Assembly: GCF_000478605.2 (NCBI RefSeq)
Contig: NZ_ASHX02000001.1
Location: 930,001 to 994,000, forward strand
Direction: 5' to 3'
DNA length: 64,000 nt
Source of the DNA: Streptomyces thermolilacinus SPC6
Lineage (GTDB): Bacteria > Actinomycetota > Actinomycetes > Streptomycetales > Streptomycetaceae
Shown piece after piece: positions 23,800 to 30,612 of the stretch; position 1 is the stretch's first letter, and each line of letters opens with the position of its first letter. The notes beneath the pieces were generated by a model. The model was not told the origin of the DNA. It worked only from the letters and a program-made list of their open reading frames with translations, and did not search any database. The position numbers and the translations under genes were made by a program.

Positions 23800-23928
23800 T
23801 TACTGGTCCGCGCCCGCCTCGGCCACGTCGTCGAAGGGGTTCTCGACGAGGGCGTTGGAGTGGGTCGCGGAGAGGTGGGCGAGCTGGCCCTGCTCGGCGA
23901 TCGGGGTGAACACCTCGTGCTGCTCCAT
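23800..23928 (-). CDS. RiPP precursor peptide (42 aa)
   Basis: A 42-residue acidic peptide starting MEQHEVFTPIAEQGQ and ending EAGADQ. The ATG at 23928 follows ACGGAGG with an 8-nt spacer. Position (first in the operon, before the leader-binding protein), size and charge mark it as the precursor. It has no Cys. The only Ser/Thr in the second half are S20, T22 and S24, within LSATHSN, which also holds H18 and H23 nearby; Thr8 is in the likely leader. An Asn-Pro-Phe-Asp-Asp segment at 30-34 follows. The modified core therefore probably lies around residues 18-25, with the C-terminal 15 residues acting either as core or follower. The Zur-controlled promoter lies directly upstream. Confidence 0.8.
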   Translation of the reverse strand: MEQHEVFTPIAEQGQLAHLSATHSNALVENPFDDVAEAGADQ

Positions 23929-23998
23929 GGGTTGAGCCTCCGTTTCCGGATCGGTGGTGCGTGAGTGGTGTGCCACCGGACCCGGCGGCACACCCCGC

Positions 23999-24028
23999 AC
24001 TCTAGTGAATATGATTTTCATTTTGCAA
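23999..24028 (-). promoter_or_regulatory. Promoter of the RiPP operon
   Basis: Reading leftward, a -35 TTGCAA (24023-24028) and a -10 TAGAGT (complement of 23999-24004) are separated by an 18-bp spacer, with a start expected near 23992 and a leader of about 64 nt to the precursor ATG. The promoter overlaps the last codons of the upstream ATPase gene, and the Zur box fills its spacer. Confidence 0.65.
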
Positions 24029-24925
24029 TACCGAAGGCAGAGGGTGATCCGGGTAACACACCGGCCACCCGCCTTCCGGGTCGCGCCCCACCCGCCCCAC
24101 CACGCCCAGGACTTGGGCGAGCAGACGCGGCGTGACGACCTCGTGCGGCGGCCCGTCCGCCGCGATCCGGCCGTCCCGCAGCGCGACGATCCGGTCCGCG
24201 AACCGGGCGGCGTGGCCCAGGTCGTGCAGGACCATCAGGACCGTCAGGCCCCGCTCCTCGCGCAGCCGTACGACGGTCCGCATGACCTCCAGCTGGTGGC
24301 GCAGGTCCAGGTACGTGGTCGGCTCGTCCAGCAACAGGACGCCCGTGTCCTGGGCGAGGGCCATGGCGAGCCGTACGCGCTGCCGCTCGCCGCCGGACAG
24401 GTCGTCCACCGGCCGGTCGGCCCAGTCCTGGACGCCCACGTCGGCCAGCGCCCGCGCGCACACGGCGTCGTCGCCGTCCCGGAGCATGCCGAGCGGCCCG
24501 CGCGCCGCGTACCGGCCCTGCCGCACGAGCTGACGCACCGTCATGCCGGGTACGGGCGGGGCCGACTGGTGGAGCAGGGCGACCCGGCGGGCGGCGGCCC
24601 TGCGGGAGAGCCGGGCCACGTCGTCGCCGTCCAGCAGGACCCGCCCGGCGGAGGGCCGCAGCAGCCCGGCGCACAGGCGCAGGAGGGTGCTCTTGCCGCA
24701 GCCGTTGAGACCCACGAGGGCGACCGACTCGCCCGGTTCCACCCGCAGGTCCACCCCGGCCAGCACCTCACGTCCGGGGTAGCCGAACCGCAGCCCCTCG
24801 ACCAGCACGGCCCCGGCGCCCCCGGCCGGTACGGACCCCGGCGTTGGCGCGGCGCCCGGCGCGGGTGGGGACCCCGGCGTTGGCGCGGGCCCCGGGGCGG
24901 CGGCCCCGGCGGGTACGGACGTCAT
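24002..24925 (-). CDS. FecE/FepC-type ABC transporter ATPase (metallophore uptake)
   Basis: A 307-residue cytoplasmic ATPase that powers the two FecCD permeases encoded before it. After a 35-residue Pro/Gly/Ala-rich N-terminus of unclear value come Walker A GLNGCGKST (about residues 70-78), Q-loop ALLHQSAPP, signature DLSGGERQRVRLAMALAQ, Walker B VLLLDEPTTYLDL and switch His in VLHDLGHAA. These are typical of siderophore/B12-class importers. The ATG at 24925 overlaps the preceding permease stop (ATGA). The end of the gene, encoding LQNENHIH, contains the Zur box of the RiPP operon; the unusually A/T-rich, His-ending tail is thus shaped by the operator. Confidence 0.92.
   Translation of the reverse strand: MTSVPAGAAAPGPAPTPGSPPAPGAAPTPGSVPAGGAGAVLVEGLRFGYPGREVLAGVDLRVEPGESVALVGLNGCGKSTLLRLCAGLLRPSAGRVLLDGDDVARLSRRAAARRVALLHQSAPPVPGMTVRQLVRQGRYAARGPLGMLRDGDDAVCARALADVGVQDWADRPVDDLSGGERQRVRLAMALAQDTGVLLLDEPTTYLDLRHQLEVMRTVVRLREERGLTVLMVLHDLGHAARFADRIVALRDGRIAADGPPHEVVTPRLLAQVLGVVGRVGRDPEGGWPVCYPDHPLPSVLQNENHIH
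24006..24020. promoter_or_regulatory. Zur box controlling the RiPP precursor
   Basis: Read leftward the 15-mer is TGAAAATCATATTCA, differing at one position from the Streptomyces/Mycobacterium Zur consensus TGAAAATCATTTTCA, and it is followed by CTA as in the extended consensus (NNA). It lies entirely inside the 18-bp spacer of the precursor promoter, so zinc-loaded Zur would block RNA polymerase directly. The A/T-rich site stands out in a G/C-rich region. Confidence 0.82.
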
Positions 24926-25971
24926 GTCGGTTCCTTCCGTCGTCGAGCCACGATCAGCAGCAGCGCCGCGCCCACACAGGTGGTCAGCGCCCCGGCGGGG
25001 ATGCTCAGCCGGTCCGAGCCCAGCGCGGGCCCGAGGAGCCGGGAGAGCCACTGCGCCCCCGCGTCGGCCCCGCCCACCACCACCGCGCCGGTCAGCGCCG
25101 CACCCGGCAGGGCGTACCGCAGGTCGGCGCCGCACAGCGCGAACGCCAGGTGCGGGACGAGCAGCCCGACGAACCCGAGCGCGCCCACGACCGACACGGC
25201 GCCGGCGGTGAGCGCCACCGCGCAGGCGAGCGCGGCGAGCCGGGCGCGGCCGGTGCGCAGCCCCGCGGCGGCCGCCTGCTCGTCGCCGCACCGCAGCAGG
25301 GTCAGCGGCGCGGCCAGCAGCCAGGCGGCGGCGCCCCAGGCGAGCGCCCAGGGCCACAGCAGGTTCCAGTGCGTCCACACGCGGCCCTCGGTGGAGCCGA
25401 CCAGCCACTGGACGACGCTGCCGAGTTCGCCGGGCGCGACCAGCAGCACCATGGCGGTCAGCCCGGACAGCACGGCCGACACGAGGACGCCGTGCACGGC
25501 CGTACGCTCCGGGTCGCCCCGGTCCCGCCCGGCCAGCAGCCACAGCAGACCCGCCCCCGCGAACCCGCCCGCGCAGGCGGCGGCCACCACGGCGCCGGGC
25601 GACCGCCACCCGGCGAAGCCGAGGCCCGTCGCGGCGACCGCGCCGAGCACCGCGCCGGGCGTGACCCCGGTGACCTCGGGCCCGGCCAGCGGGTTGCGCA
25701 GCGCGGACTGGAGCACGGTCCCGGCCACGCCGAGGCACGCGCCCGCGACGAGGGCGACGAGGGTACGGGGCATCCGCAGGTTCAGGACGACGTGCCGCGC
25801 GGTCGCGTCGCCGCCACCGGCCAGCACCTCGGCGACCTGGCCCGCCCCGACGGCCCGCCCGGCGACCATCCCGGCGACGGCGGCGCACGCGACACCCGTC
25901 AGCAGCAGGGCCGGCAGCACCCACCGGACGCGGCGAACGGAGGGCACCCGCTTGAGGAGGGCGGTGCTCAT
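24922..25971 (-). CDS. FecCD-type permease, second subunit
   Basis: A 349-residue inner-membrane permease of the FecCD/BtuC family with about ten helices. Signatures are the LRMPRTLVALVAGACLGVAGTVLQSALRNPLAGPEVTGVTPGA block (named in two parts by its motifs RMPRTL and NPLAGPE), the LVWxxGS-like VVQWLVGSTEGR, and the C-terminal GFVGLLVPHL loop that contacts the ATPase. The ATG at 25971 overlaps the first permease stop by 4 nt. With the first permease it forms the channel for a metal-chelate. Confidence 0.92.
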   Translation of the reverse strand: MSTALLKRVPSVRRVRWVLPALLLTGVACAAVAGMVAGRAVGAGQVAEVLAGGGDATARHVVLNLRMPRTLVALVAGACLGVAGTVLQSALRNPLAGPEVTGVTPGAVLGAVAATGLGFAGWRSPGAVVAAACAGGFAGAGLLWLLAGRDRGDPERTAVHGVLVSAVLSGLTAMVLLVAPGELGSVVQWLVGSTEGRVWTHWNLLWPWALAWGAAAWLLAAPLTLLRCGDEQAAAAGLRTGRARLAALACAVALTAGAVSVVGALGFVGLLVPHLAFALCGADLRYALPGAALTGAVVVGGADAGAQWLSRLLGPALGSDRLSIPAGALTTCVGAALLLIVARRRKEPT

Positions 25972-26972
25972 CGCCGCACCGCCCTTCGCCGCAGCAGCGC
26001 CACGCCCGCCGGTACGCCGAGGAGCGCCGTCCAGGCGCCGACCGGGGTCTCGGTCGGGGCCAGGGCGAGGCGGGCGGGCTGGTCGGCGGCGGCGACGACG
26101 AGGGCGCCCCACACCGCCGCCCAGGGCAGCCAGCCCACGGCGTCGAGGTCGGGCCGCAGCCGCCGCGCCAGGTGGGGGGCGAGGAAGCCGACCCAGGCGA
26201 CCGGCCCGCACACGGCGACCACGGGCGCGATCAGCACGACCGCGATGGCCAGCGCGGCGATCCTGGCGCGCCGCACCCGGACGCCCAGGGCACGCGCGTC
26301 GTCGTCGCCGAGCCGCAGCACGCTCAGCACGGGCGCGCACAGCACCAGCGCGGGCACGGCCGCGGCGAGCCACGGCCACAGTCCTGCCAGGTCGTCCCAG
26401 GTGCGGGCGGACAGGCTGCCGAGCAGGTACCGGTAGACGAGCTGGAGGTCCAGCTGGTCGGCCAGCACCATCAGGACCAGGAGCGCGGCCTGAAGGGCGG
26501 CGGCCACGGCGGCGCCGGTGAGCAGCACGGCGGACGGGCTGCGGCCGAACCCGGCGGCGACCAGGGTGAGGAGCCCGCCGAGCGCCGCCCCGCCCAGGGC
26601 GAGGAACGGCTGCGCGGCGAGCGGGACGGACAGGGCGAGGACGAGCGGCGCGGCGACGCCGAGGGCCGCGCCGCCGGATACTCCGAGCATTTCCGGGACG
26701 GCGAGCGGGTTGCGCAGGGCCTCCTGGAGGACGAGCCCGGCGGCGCCGAGGCACGCCCCGGCGACGAGGGCCAGGAGGAGCCGGGGCAGGCGGAGTTCGG
26801 TGACGACGATTCCGGCCAGGTCGTCCCCGCCGAGCGCCGGGAGCAGCCGGGCGAGCGGCACGTACGGGGTGCCGAGGCAGAGCGCGGCGGCGGTGACGGC
26901 GGCCAGGGCGGCGCCCCCGGCCACGTACAGGCGCGCGGGGGACGCGGAACGGGGCAGCGGCGGCGGGGTCAC
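25968..26972 (-). CDS. FecCD-type permease, first subunit
   Basis: A 334-residue membrane permease homologous to the following gene. It contains ELRLPRLLLALVAGACLGAAG, LRNPLAVPEMLGVSGGAALG, VYRYLLGSLSARTW and AWVGFLAPHLARRL, the FecCD family landmarks. The GTG at 26972 overlaps the stop of the binding-protein gene (GTGA). A heterodimeric permease plus single ATPase is the normal architecture for siderophore-type importers and unlike the ZnuBC system for free zinc, whose permease belongs to the ABC-3 family. Confidence 0.92.
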   Translation of the reverse strand: MTPPPLPRSASPARLYVAGGAALAAVTAAALCLGTPYVPLARLLPALGGDDLAGIVVTELRLPRLLLALVAGACLGAAGLVLQEALRNPLAVPEMLGVSGGAALGVAAPLVLALSVPLAAQPFLALGGAALGGLLTLVAAGFGRSPSAVLLTGAAVAAALQAALLVLMVLADQLDLQLVYRYLLGSLSARTWDDLAGLWPWLAAAVPALVLCAPVLSVLRLGDDDARALGVRVRRARIAALAIAVVLIAPVVAVCGPVAWVGFLAPHLARRLRPDLDAVGWLPWAAVWGALVVAAADQPARLALAPTETPVGAWTALLGVPAGVALLRRRAVRR

Positions 26973-28027
26973 TTCAGCGCGGCCGTCGCCTCGTCGAGGA
27001 CGATGCCGAGGGAACGGGTGCCGCGCCCCTTCGCCCACACCTCGGCGTCCACCTCGTGGACCGCGCCGTTCCTCACGGCCGGGATGCGGGACCACAGCGG
27101 GTTCTTGGCGAGCTTGTCGGACAGTTTCCCGTCGGGTTCGCCGAAGGAGAGCGTCTCGACGAACAGCACGTCCACGTCGCGGGCGAGGATCTCCTCCATG
27201 CTGTAGGTGCCTTCGACGCCGCGGTTCTGCCAGGGGTAGTCGGCGATCTTCGGCATGAGTCCGGCGGCCACGTCCCTGCCGGGGGTGGCGACGCCGAAGT
27301 TCTCGTCGCTGCCGAAGATGATCAGAGCGGTCCTGTCGCTCTTGTTCTGTTCGGCGGCGGCGAGTTTGGCGCGGAAGGCGCGTTCGGCGTCCTCGCCCTG
27401 CCGGGTGTGTCCGGTGAGTGCGGCCAGGTTCCGGAGGTAGCCGACGCTGTCCTGCCAGCTGGTGGGCTGGACGGGCCAGAAGACGGTGGCGCCGTCGAGG
27501 GCGGGGGCGAGCTTGCCGTGGGTGTCCTCCAGGCCGATGACGAGGTCCGGCTTGTGGGACAGGATCGCCTCGGTCTCGGGGGCGATGAACCCGCCGGGCA
27601 CGACGGGGATGCGGGCGGCCTTCTCCTTGCCGAGGAACTTCGGGTGGGCGAGCAGCGCGGAGTTGGTGGCGGTGGGGGTGAGGCCCAGCTCGGCCAGCAT
27701 GTCGTCGCAGAGGGCGACGAGGCAGACGATGCGGCGCGGGGGCGCCTTCGTGGTGACCGTGTGGCCCTTGGGGTCGGTGATCTGGCGTGCGGCGGCGATG
27801 GGCTGGACGGAGACGTCGGTCTTCGCGCCCGCGTCCGCCGCCTTGGGCTCCGCGTCGGGCGGGGTGGTGGTGCCGCAGCCCGCGATGAGCGTGCCGAGGA
27901 CGGCGGCGGCCGCCCAGCGGCGCACGGTCCTCAGCATCCTGCGCGACGCCGGTATGCCGTCCGCCGACATCGCGTGTGCCGGCGTCCCGGGGGCGTGTGC
28001 GGCGTGTGCGGGTGTCCCGTGGGTCAT
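26969..28027 (-). CDS. FecB-like metallophore-binding lipoprotein
   Basis: A 352-residue class-III (helical-backbone) substrate-binding protein. The ATG at 28027 has AAAGAGG seven bases upstream; it adds an unusually long, His-containing N-region (His at 3, 8, 11, 18) before the signal sequence RTVRRWAAAAVLGTLIAGC, whose LIAGC lipobox makes it a membrane-anchored lipoprotein. The mature part has the FecB opening PPRRIVCLVALCDDMLAELG, PDLVIGLED and a C-terminal WSRIPAVRNGAVHEVD. It differs from ZnuA zinc-binding proteins, so the ligand should be a chelate rather than a bare ion. Zur control (box at 28071) makes a zinc-chelate the best guess. Confidence 0.9.
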   Translation of the reverse strand: MTHGTPAHAAHAPGTPAHAMSADGIPASRRMLRTVRRWAAAAVLGTLIAGCGTTTPPDAEPKAADAGAKTDVSVQPIAAARQITDPKGHTVTTKAPPRRIVCLVALCDDMLAELGLTPTATNSALLAHPKFLGKEKAARIPVVPGGFIAPETEAILSHKPDLVIGLEDTHGKLAPALDGATVFWPVQPTSWQDSVGYLRNLAALTGHTRQGEDAERAFRAKLAAAEQNKSDRTALIIFGSDENFGVATPGRDVAAGLMPKIADYPWQNRGVEGTYSMEEILARDVDVLFVETLSFGEPDGKLSDKLAKNPLWSRIPAVRNGAVHEVDAEVWAKGRGTRSLGIVLDEATAALK

Positions 28028-28070
28028 CGGGCCTCTTTCCGTGGTGGGTCTGTCGCAACGATCCGTCACA

Positions 28071-28085
28071 TGATAATCATTCTCA
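28071..28085. promoter_or_regulatory. Zur box in the divergent importer/propeller promoter region
   Basis: TGATAATCATTCTCA matches TGAAAATCATTTTCA at 13 of 15 positions, with half-sites that are complementary except at one pair, and is followed by ATA. It lies 44 bp from the binding-protein ATG and 45 bp from the divergent gene at 28131, so one operator can repress both directions under zinc sufficiency. Confidence 0.78.
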
Positions 28086-28130
28086 ATAAGCCCTGACCAC
28101 ACCCTCTCTCCCCGACCCACGGAGCCCGCC

Positions 28131-29354
28131 ATGCCCCTCTCCCCCCGCCTGCTGGTCGCCGACCAAGTGGCCGGTTCCCTACGGCTCCTGGCCCTCCCGG
28201 GCGGCGAGGTCACCGGCGTCGTGGAGGGCCGGCACCTCGCCGAGCACGCCGGGTTCCTCGCCCTGCCCGGCGGCCGCGCCGCGTTCGTGGACGACCTCGC
28301 GGGCGAGCTGGTCGTCCTCGACCCGTACGGCCCCGACTCCGGGCGACCGCTGGTCGGGGCGGTCGTCCCGGTGGCGGTCCCGGCCGAGCACCTGGCCGCC
28401 GACCCGACCGGCCGCCGCCTCGCCGTCACCACCGGCCTCGGCCGCAACCACGCGCCGTGGAGCGACCTGCTGACCGCCGTCCAGCTGGACGCGCCCCGGG
28501 GCCCGAAGGCGGTACGGGTCCGCGCCCGCACCGGCGAGCCGGGCGTCACCGTCCTCGGCGCGGACGACCCGCTGGTGGTGCTGCGCCACCGCGAGCCCGG
28601 CGCGCTCACGGCGTACCGGCACACCGACCTGATGGCCGCCGCGCCGTCCTGCCCGCCCGCCACACCCGCGTACGAGACGGGGCTGCCGGACGCGGACGGG
28701 CACGGTGACGCCCACGACCCCGTCACCGGGCGGCTGTTCGCGGCGGCGGGCTCCGGTGTGCACCGGGCACGGCGCGACGGCGAGAAGCTCGCGGTGGAGG
28801 AGCCGCTGTCGTGGGGCGGGCCGGGGCGGGGCTACTACCTGCGCGTCGATCCGGTCCGCCGGACGCTGTGGTCGTGCGTGCGGGGCGGCCCCGCGGACCC
28901 GGGGCGGTGGCCGGAGTGGTCCAACGACGCCTGGTTCCACGGCCTCGACGACGACCGCAGGGCGGGCCGGGTGCCGCTCGGGCCTGGGCTGGTGTTCCGC
29001 CTGGCCGTGTCGGCCGCCCACATCGCCTACGCGCGGGTGCACCCCGACGGCGACGAACTGGTGCTGATCGACCCGGAGTCGCCGCGCGTGGTGGCACGGC
29101 TGCCGCTGCCCGCCATGGACGGCGCGCCCCGGCCGGGCGGCACCCCGTGGGACGGGGTCCAGCGGCGCGCGGTCGCCGCGTCGCCGGGGGCCCCGCTGGT
29201 CGCCGTCAGCCGGGGCGGTCACGGGGAGATTCACCTTTTCGACGGAACGTCACCCGCGGGCGTCCTGCGGGTCCCGACCCCCCTCGACGAGGGCGGCCAC
29301 CTGGCACTGCTGGCCCCCGGCGACGAGGCGCACCTCGATCCGGTCGGCAGGTGA
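28131..29354 (+). CDS. Beta-propeller-like protein divergent from the metallophore importer
   Basis: A 407-residue protein with a repeated pattern of about 45-55 residues (for example LLVADQVAGSLRLLALPGG, RAAFVDDLAGELVVLDPYG, RRLAVTTGLGRN, PLVAVSRGGHGEIHLFDG) typical of YncE-like or WD-type propellers. No signal peptide is evident. A GHGDAHDP segment near residue 190 offers clustered His/Asp that could bind metal. The ATG at 28131 follows a GGAG. It shares the Zur-box promoter region with the importer operon. The AztD zinc chaperone is a beta-propeller linked to a zinc importer, so a cytoplasmic metal-handling role is a reasonable but untested idea; I saw no clear AztD motif. Confidence 0.7.
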   Translation: MPLSPRLLVADQVAGSLRLLALPGGEVTGVVEGRHLAEHAGFLALPGGRAAFVDDLAGELVVLDPYGPDSGRPLVGAVVPVAVPAEHLAADPTGRRLAVTTGLGRNHAPWSDLLTAVQLDAPRGPKAVRVRARTGEPGVTVLGADDPLVVLRHREPGALTAYRHTDLMAAAPSCPPATPAYETGLPDADGHGDAHDPVTGRLFAAAGSGVHRARRDGEKLAVEEPLSWGGPGRGYYLRVDPVRRTLWSCVRGGPADPGRWPEWSNDAWFHGLDDDRRAGRVPLGPGLVFRLAVSAAHIAYARVHPDGDELVLIDPESPRVVARLPLPAMDGAPRPGGTPWDGVQRRAVAASPGAPLVAVSRGGHGEIHLFDGTSPAGVLRVPTPLDEGGHLALLAPGDEAHLDPVGR

Positions 29355-29450
29355 TTGTGAAACATTTCACTCGACCTCTTGGCCGGGTGAGCGTTTCCGT
29401 GCTGTGATGCGTCCGGACTCATCGGCCCAACGGTGTGCGGGGAGGGCAAT

Positions 29451-30227
29451 GTGGCGTATACCGCCATGTCTGGTTCCGGAACGACCGAAGGTGACGATCC
29501 TCTCCAGACCGCGGTATGGCGGCTGCGCTCCCGCGCCTGCTGGACCGACGCGGCCGCGCTGCTCGCCCCGTACGCCGACGACCCGCCCGTGGCGGTGCAG
29601 CGGGCCGCCCTGCTGATCGAGCGGTGCCTGTACACGGAGGCGGGCTGGCCGGAGGCCGAGGACGCGCTGCGGGCCGCCGAGGCCGTCGCGCGGGCCGACG
29701 ACGACCGGGGCGCCGCGGCCTGCGAGCGCGGCTACCTGGCGTACGCGGCGACCCTGCACGGGGTGCGGGACCGGGCCGACGAGGCGCGGGCGGCGCTCGG
29801 CCGGGCGGCGGCGCTGCTGGGCCCCTCGTCGCCGGGGCGGGCACTGCTGGACTTCCGGCGCGGGCTGCTGGCCCAGTACCTCGCGGACACCCCGCAGGCG
29901 GCCCGCGCCGCGTACCGGAGGGCGCACGCGGGCGCGACCGCGCAGGGCGACACGCTGCTGATGTCGTTCACCTGGCGGCACCTGGCCGGTCTCGCGCTGC
30001 GGGAGGGCGAACTGGCGGAGGCGCGGCACGGGTTCGCGGAGTCGCTGCGGCTACGGGAGGAGCTGGGCTACCTGGTCGGGACGGCCCCGGCGCTGGCCGC
30101 GCTGGCGGACGCCGAACCGGAGCCGGAGGCGAGCCGCCTGCGGGCCGAGGCGCAGCGCCTGTTCCGCCTCCTGGGCGGCGTGCCCACCTGGCTGGCCGCG
30201 CACCTGACACCCCACCCGGCGGTCTGA
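29451..30227 (+). CDS. TPR-like all-helical protein
   Basis: A 258-residue cytoplasmic protein of repeated helical pairs (for example AVQRAALLIERCLYTEAGWPEAEDALRAAEAVARADD, given here by its AWPEAE-type turns, then RGYLAYAATLHGVRDRADEARAALGRA, DTPQAARAAYRRAH, WRHLAGLALREGELAEARHGFAESLRLREEL). The last of these is a good tetratricopeptide repeat. TPRs mediate protein contacts; no enzyme domain is seen. I chose the GTG at 29451 because GGAGGG precedes it by 4-5 nt; an in-frame GTG at 29433 lacks such a site. Function unknown. Confidence 0.75.
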   Translation: MAYTAMSGSGTTEGDDPLQTAVWRLRSRACWTDAAALLAPYADDPPVAVQRAALLIERCLYTEAGWPEAEDALRAAEAVARADDDRGAAACERGYLAYAATLHGVRDRADEARAALGRAAALLGPSSPGRALLDFRRGLLAQYLADTPQAARAAYRRAHAGATAQGDTLLMSFTWRHLAGLALREGELAEARHGFAESLRLREELGYLVGTAPALAALADAEPEPEASRLRAEAQRLFRLLGGVPTWLAAHLTPHPAV

Positions 30228-30612
30228 CGGCCTCCCGGTACGGCAGCGGTCTCCCGAAGCCCGTCCGGCGGTGCCGCCGGCCGCGCCGCGCAGCGGTCCA
30301 CGGGGCACCGGGACGGATGTCGGTCGCGCCCACGCGTTTCACGAACGGCCGCTTATGGTGCGGCCGTTGTGCTTCGCTGGTGCCTGCCGATTACGTGCCG
30401 CGTACCCCTCCCTTCCCGCTCGACCGCGGTGATAGGTTCCCTGCGCAAGATCGCGAGGGGAGCGGTCGGCGGCGTCGACGCGCGCCGCCACGGGGGGGCG
30501 TTCCGGGGGGAATGTGAAGATCGACCGCAGGGTTCCGCCGTCCTGCCTCCCGAGCCGCGCTCCCGCCCTCGCCGAGAGCCAGGCAATCTTCACCGACACG
30601 AGGGAACCCATC
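30228..30612. other. Intergenic region before the protease-like gene
   Basis: These 385 bases carry no gene I can support. They contain a clear terminator hairpin at 30344-30368 for the upstream gene. The rest should hold the promoter and the GAGGGA Shine-Dalgarno (about 30599) of the frameshifted protease homologue. Confidence 0.5.
30344..30368 (+). terminator. Terminator hairpin after the TPR-like gene
   Basis: AACGGCCGC and GCGGCCGTT form a perfect 9-bp stem with the 7-nt loop TTATGGT, followed by GTGCTTCG. It lies 117 bp beyond the stop codon and before the next gene, a normal place for factor-independent termination in high-GC bacteria that often lack a T-run. Confidence 0.65.

Noticed and set aside
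24006..24020. Reading the A/T-rich palindrome as an iron (DmdR/IdeR) box
   Set aside because: It lacks the TTAGG..CCTAA pattern and matches the Zur consensus at 14 of 15 positions; the real iron box in the window is at 35358.
24002..28027. A ZnuABC-type free-zinc importer
   Set aside because: Permease and binding-protein motifs are of the FecCD/FecB chelate class, not the ABC-3/ZnuA class.
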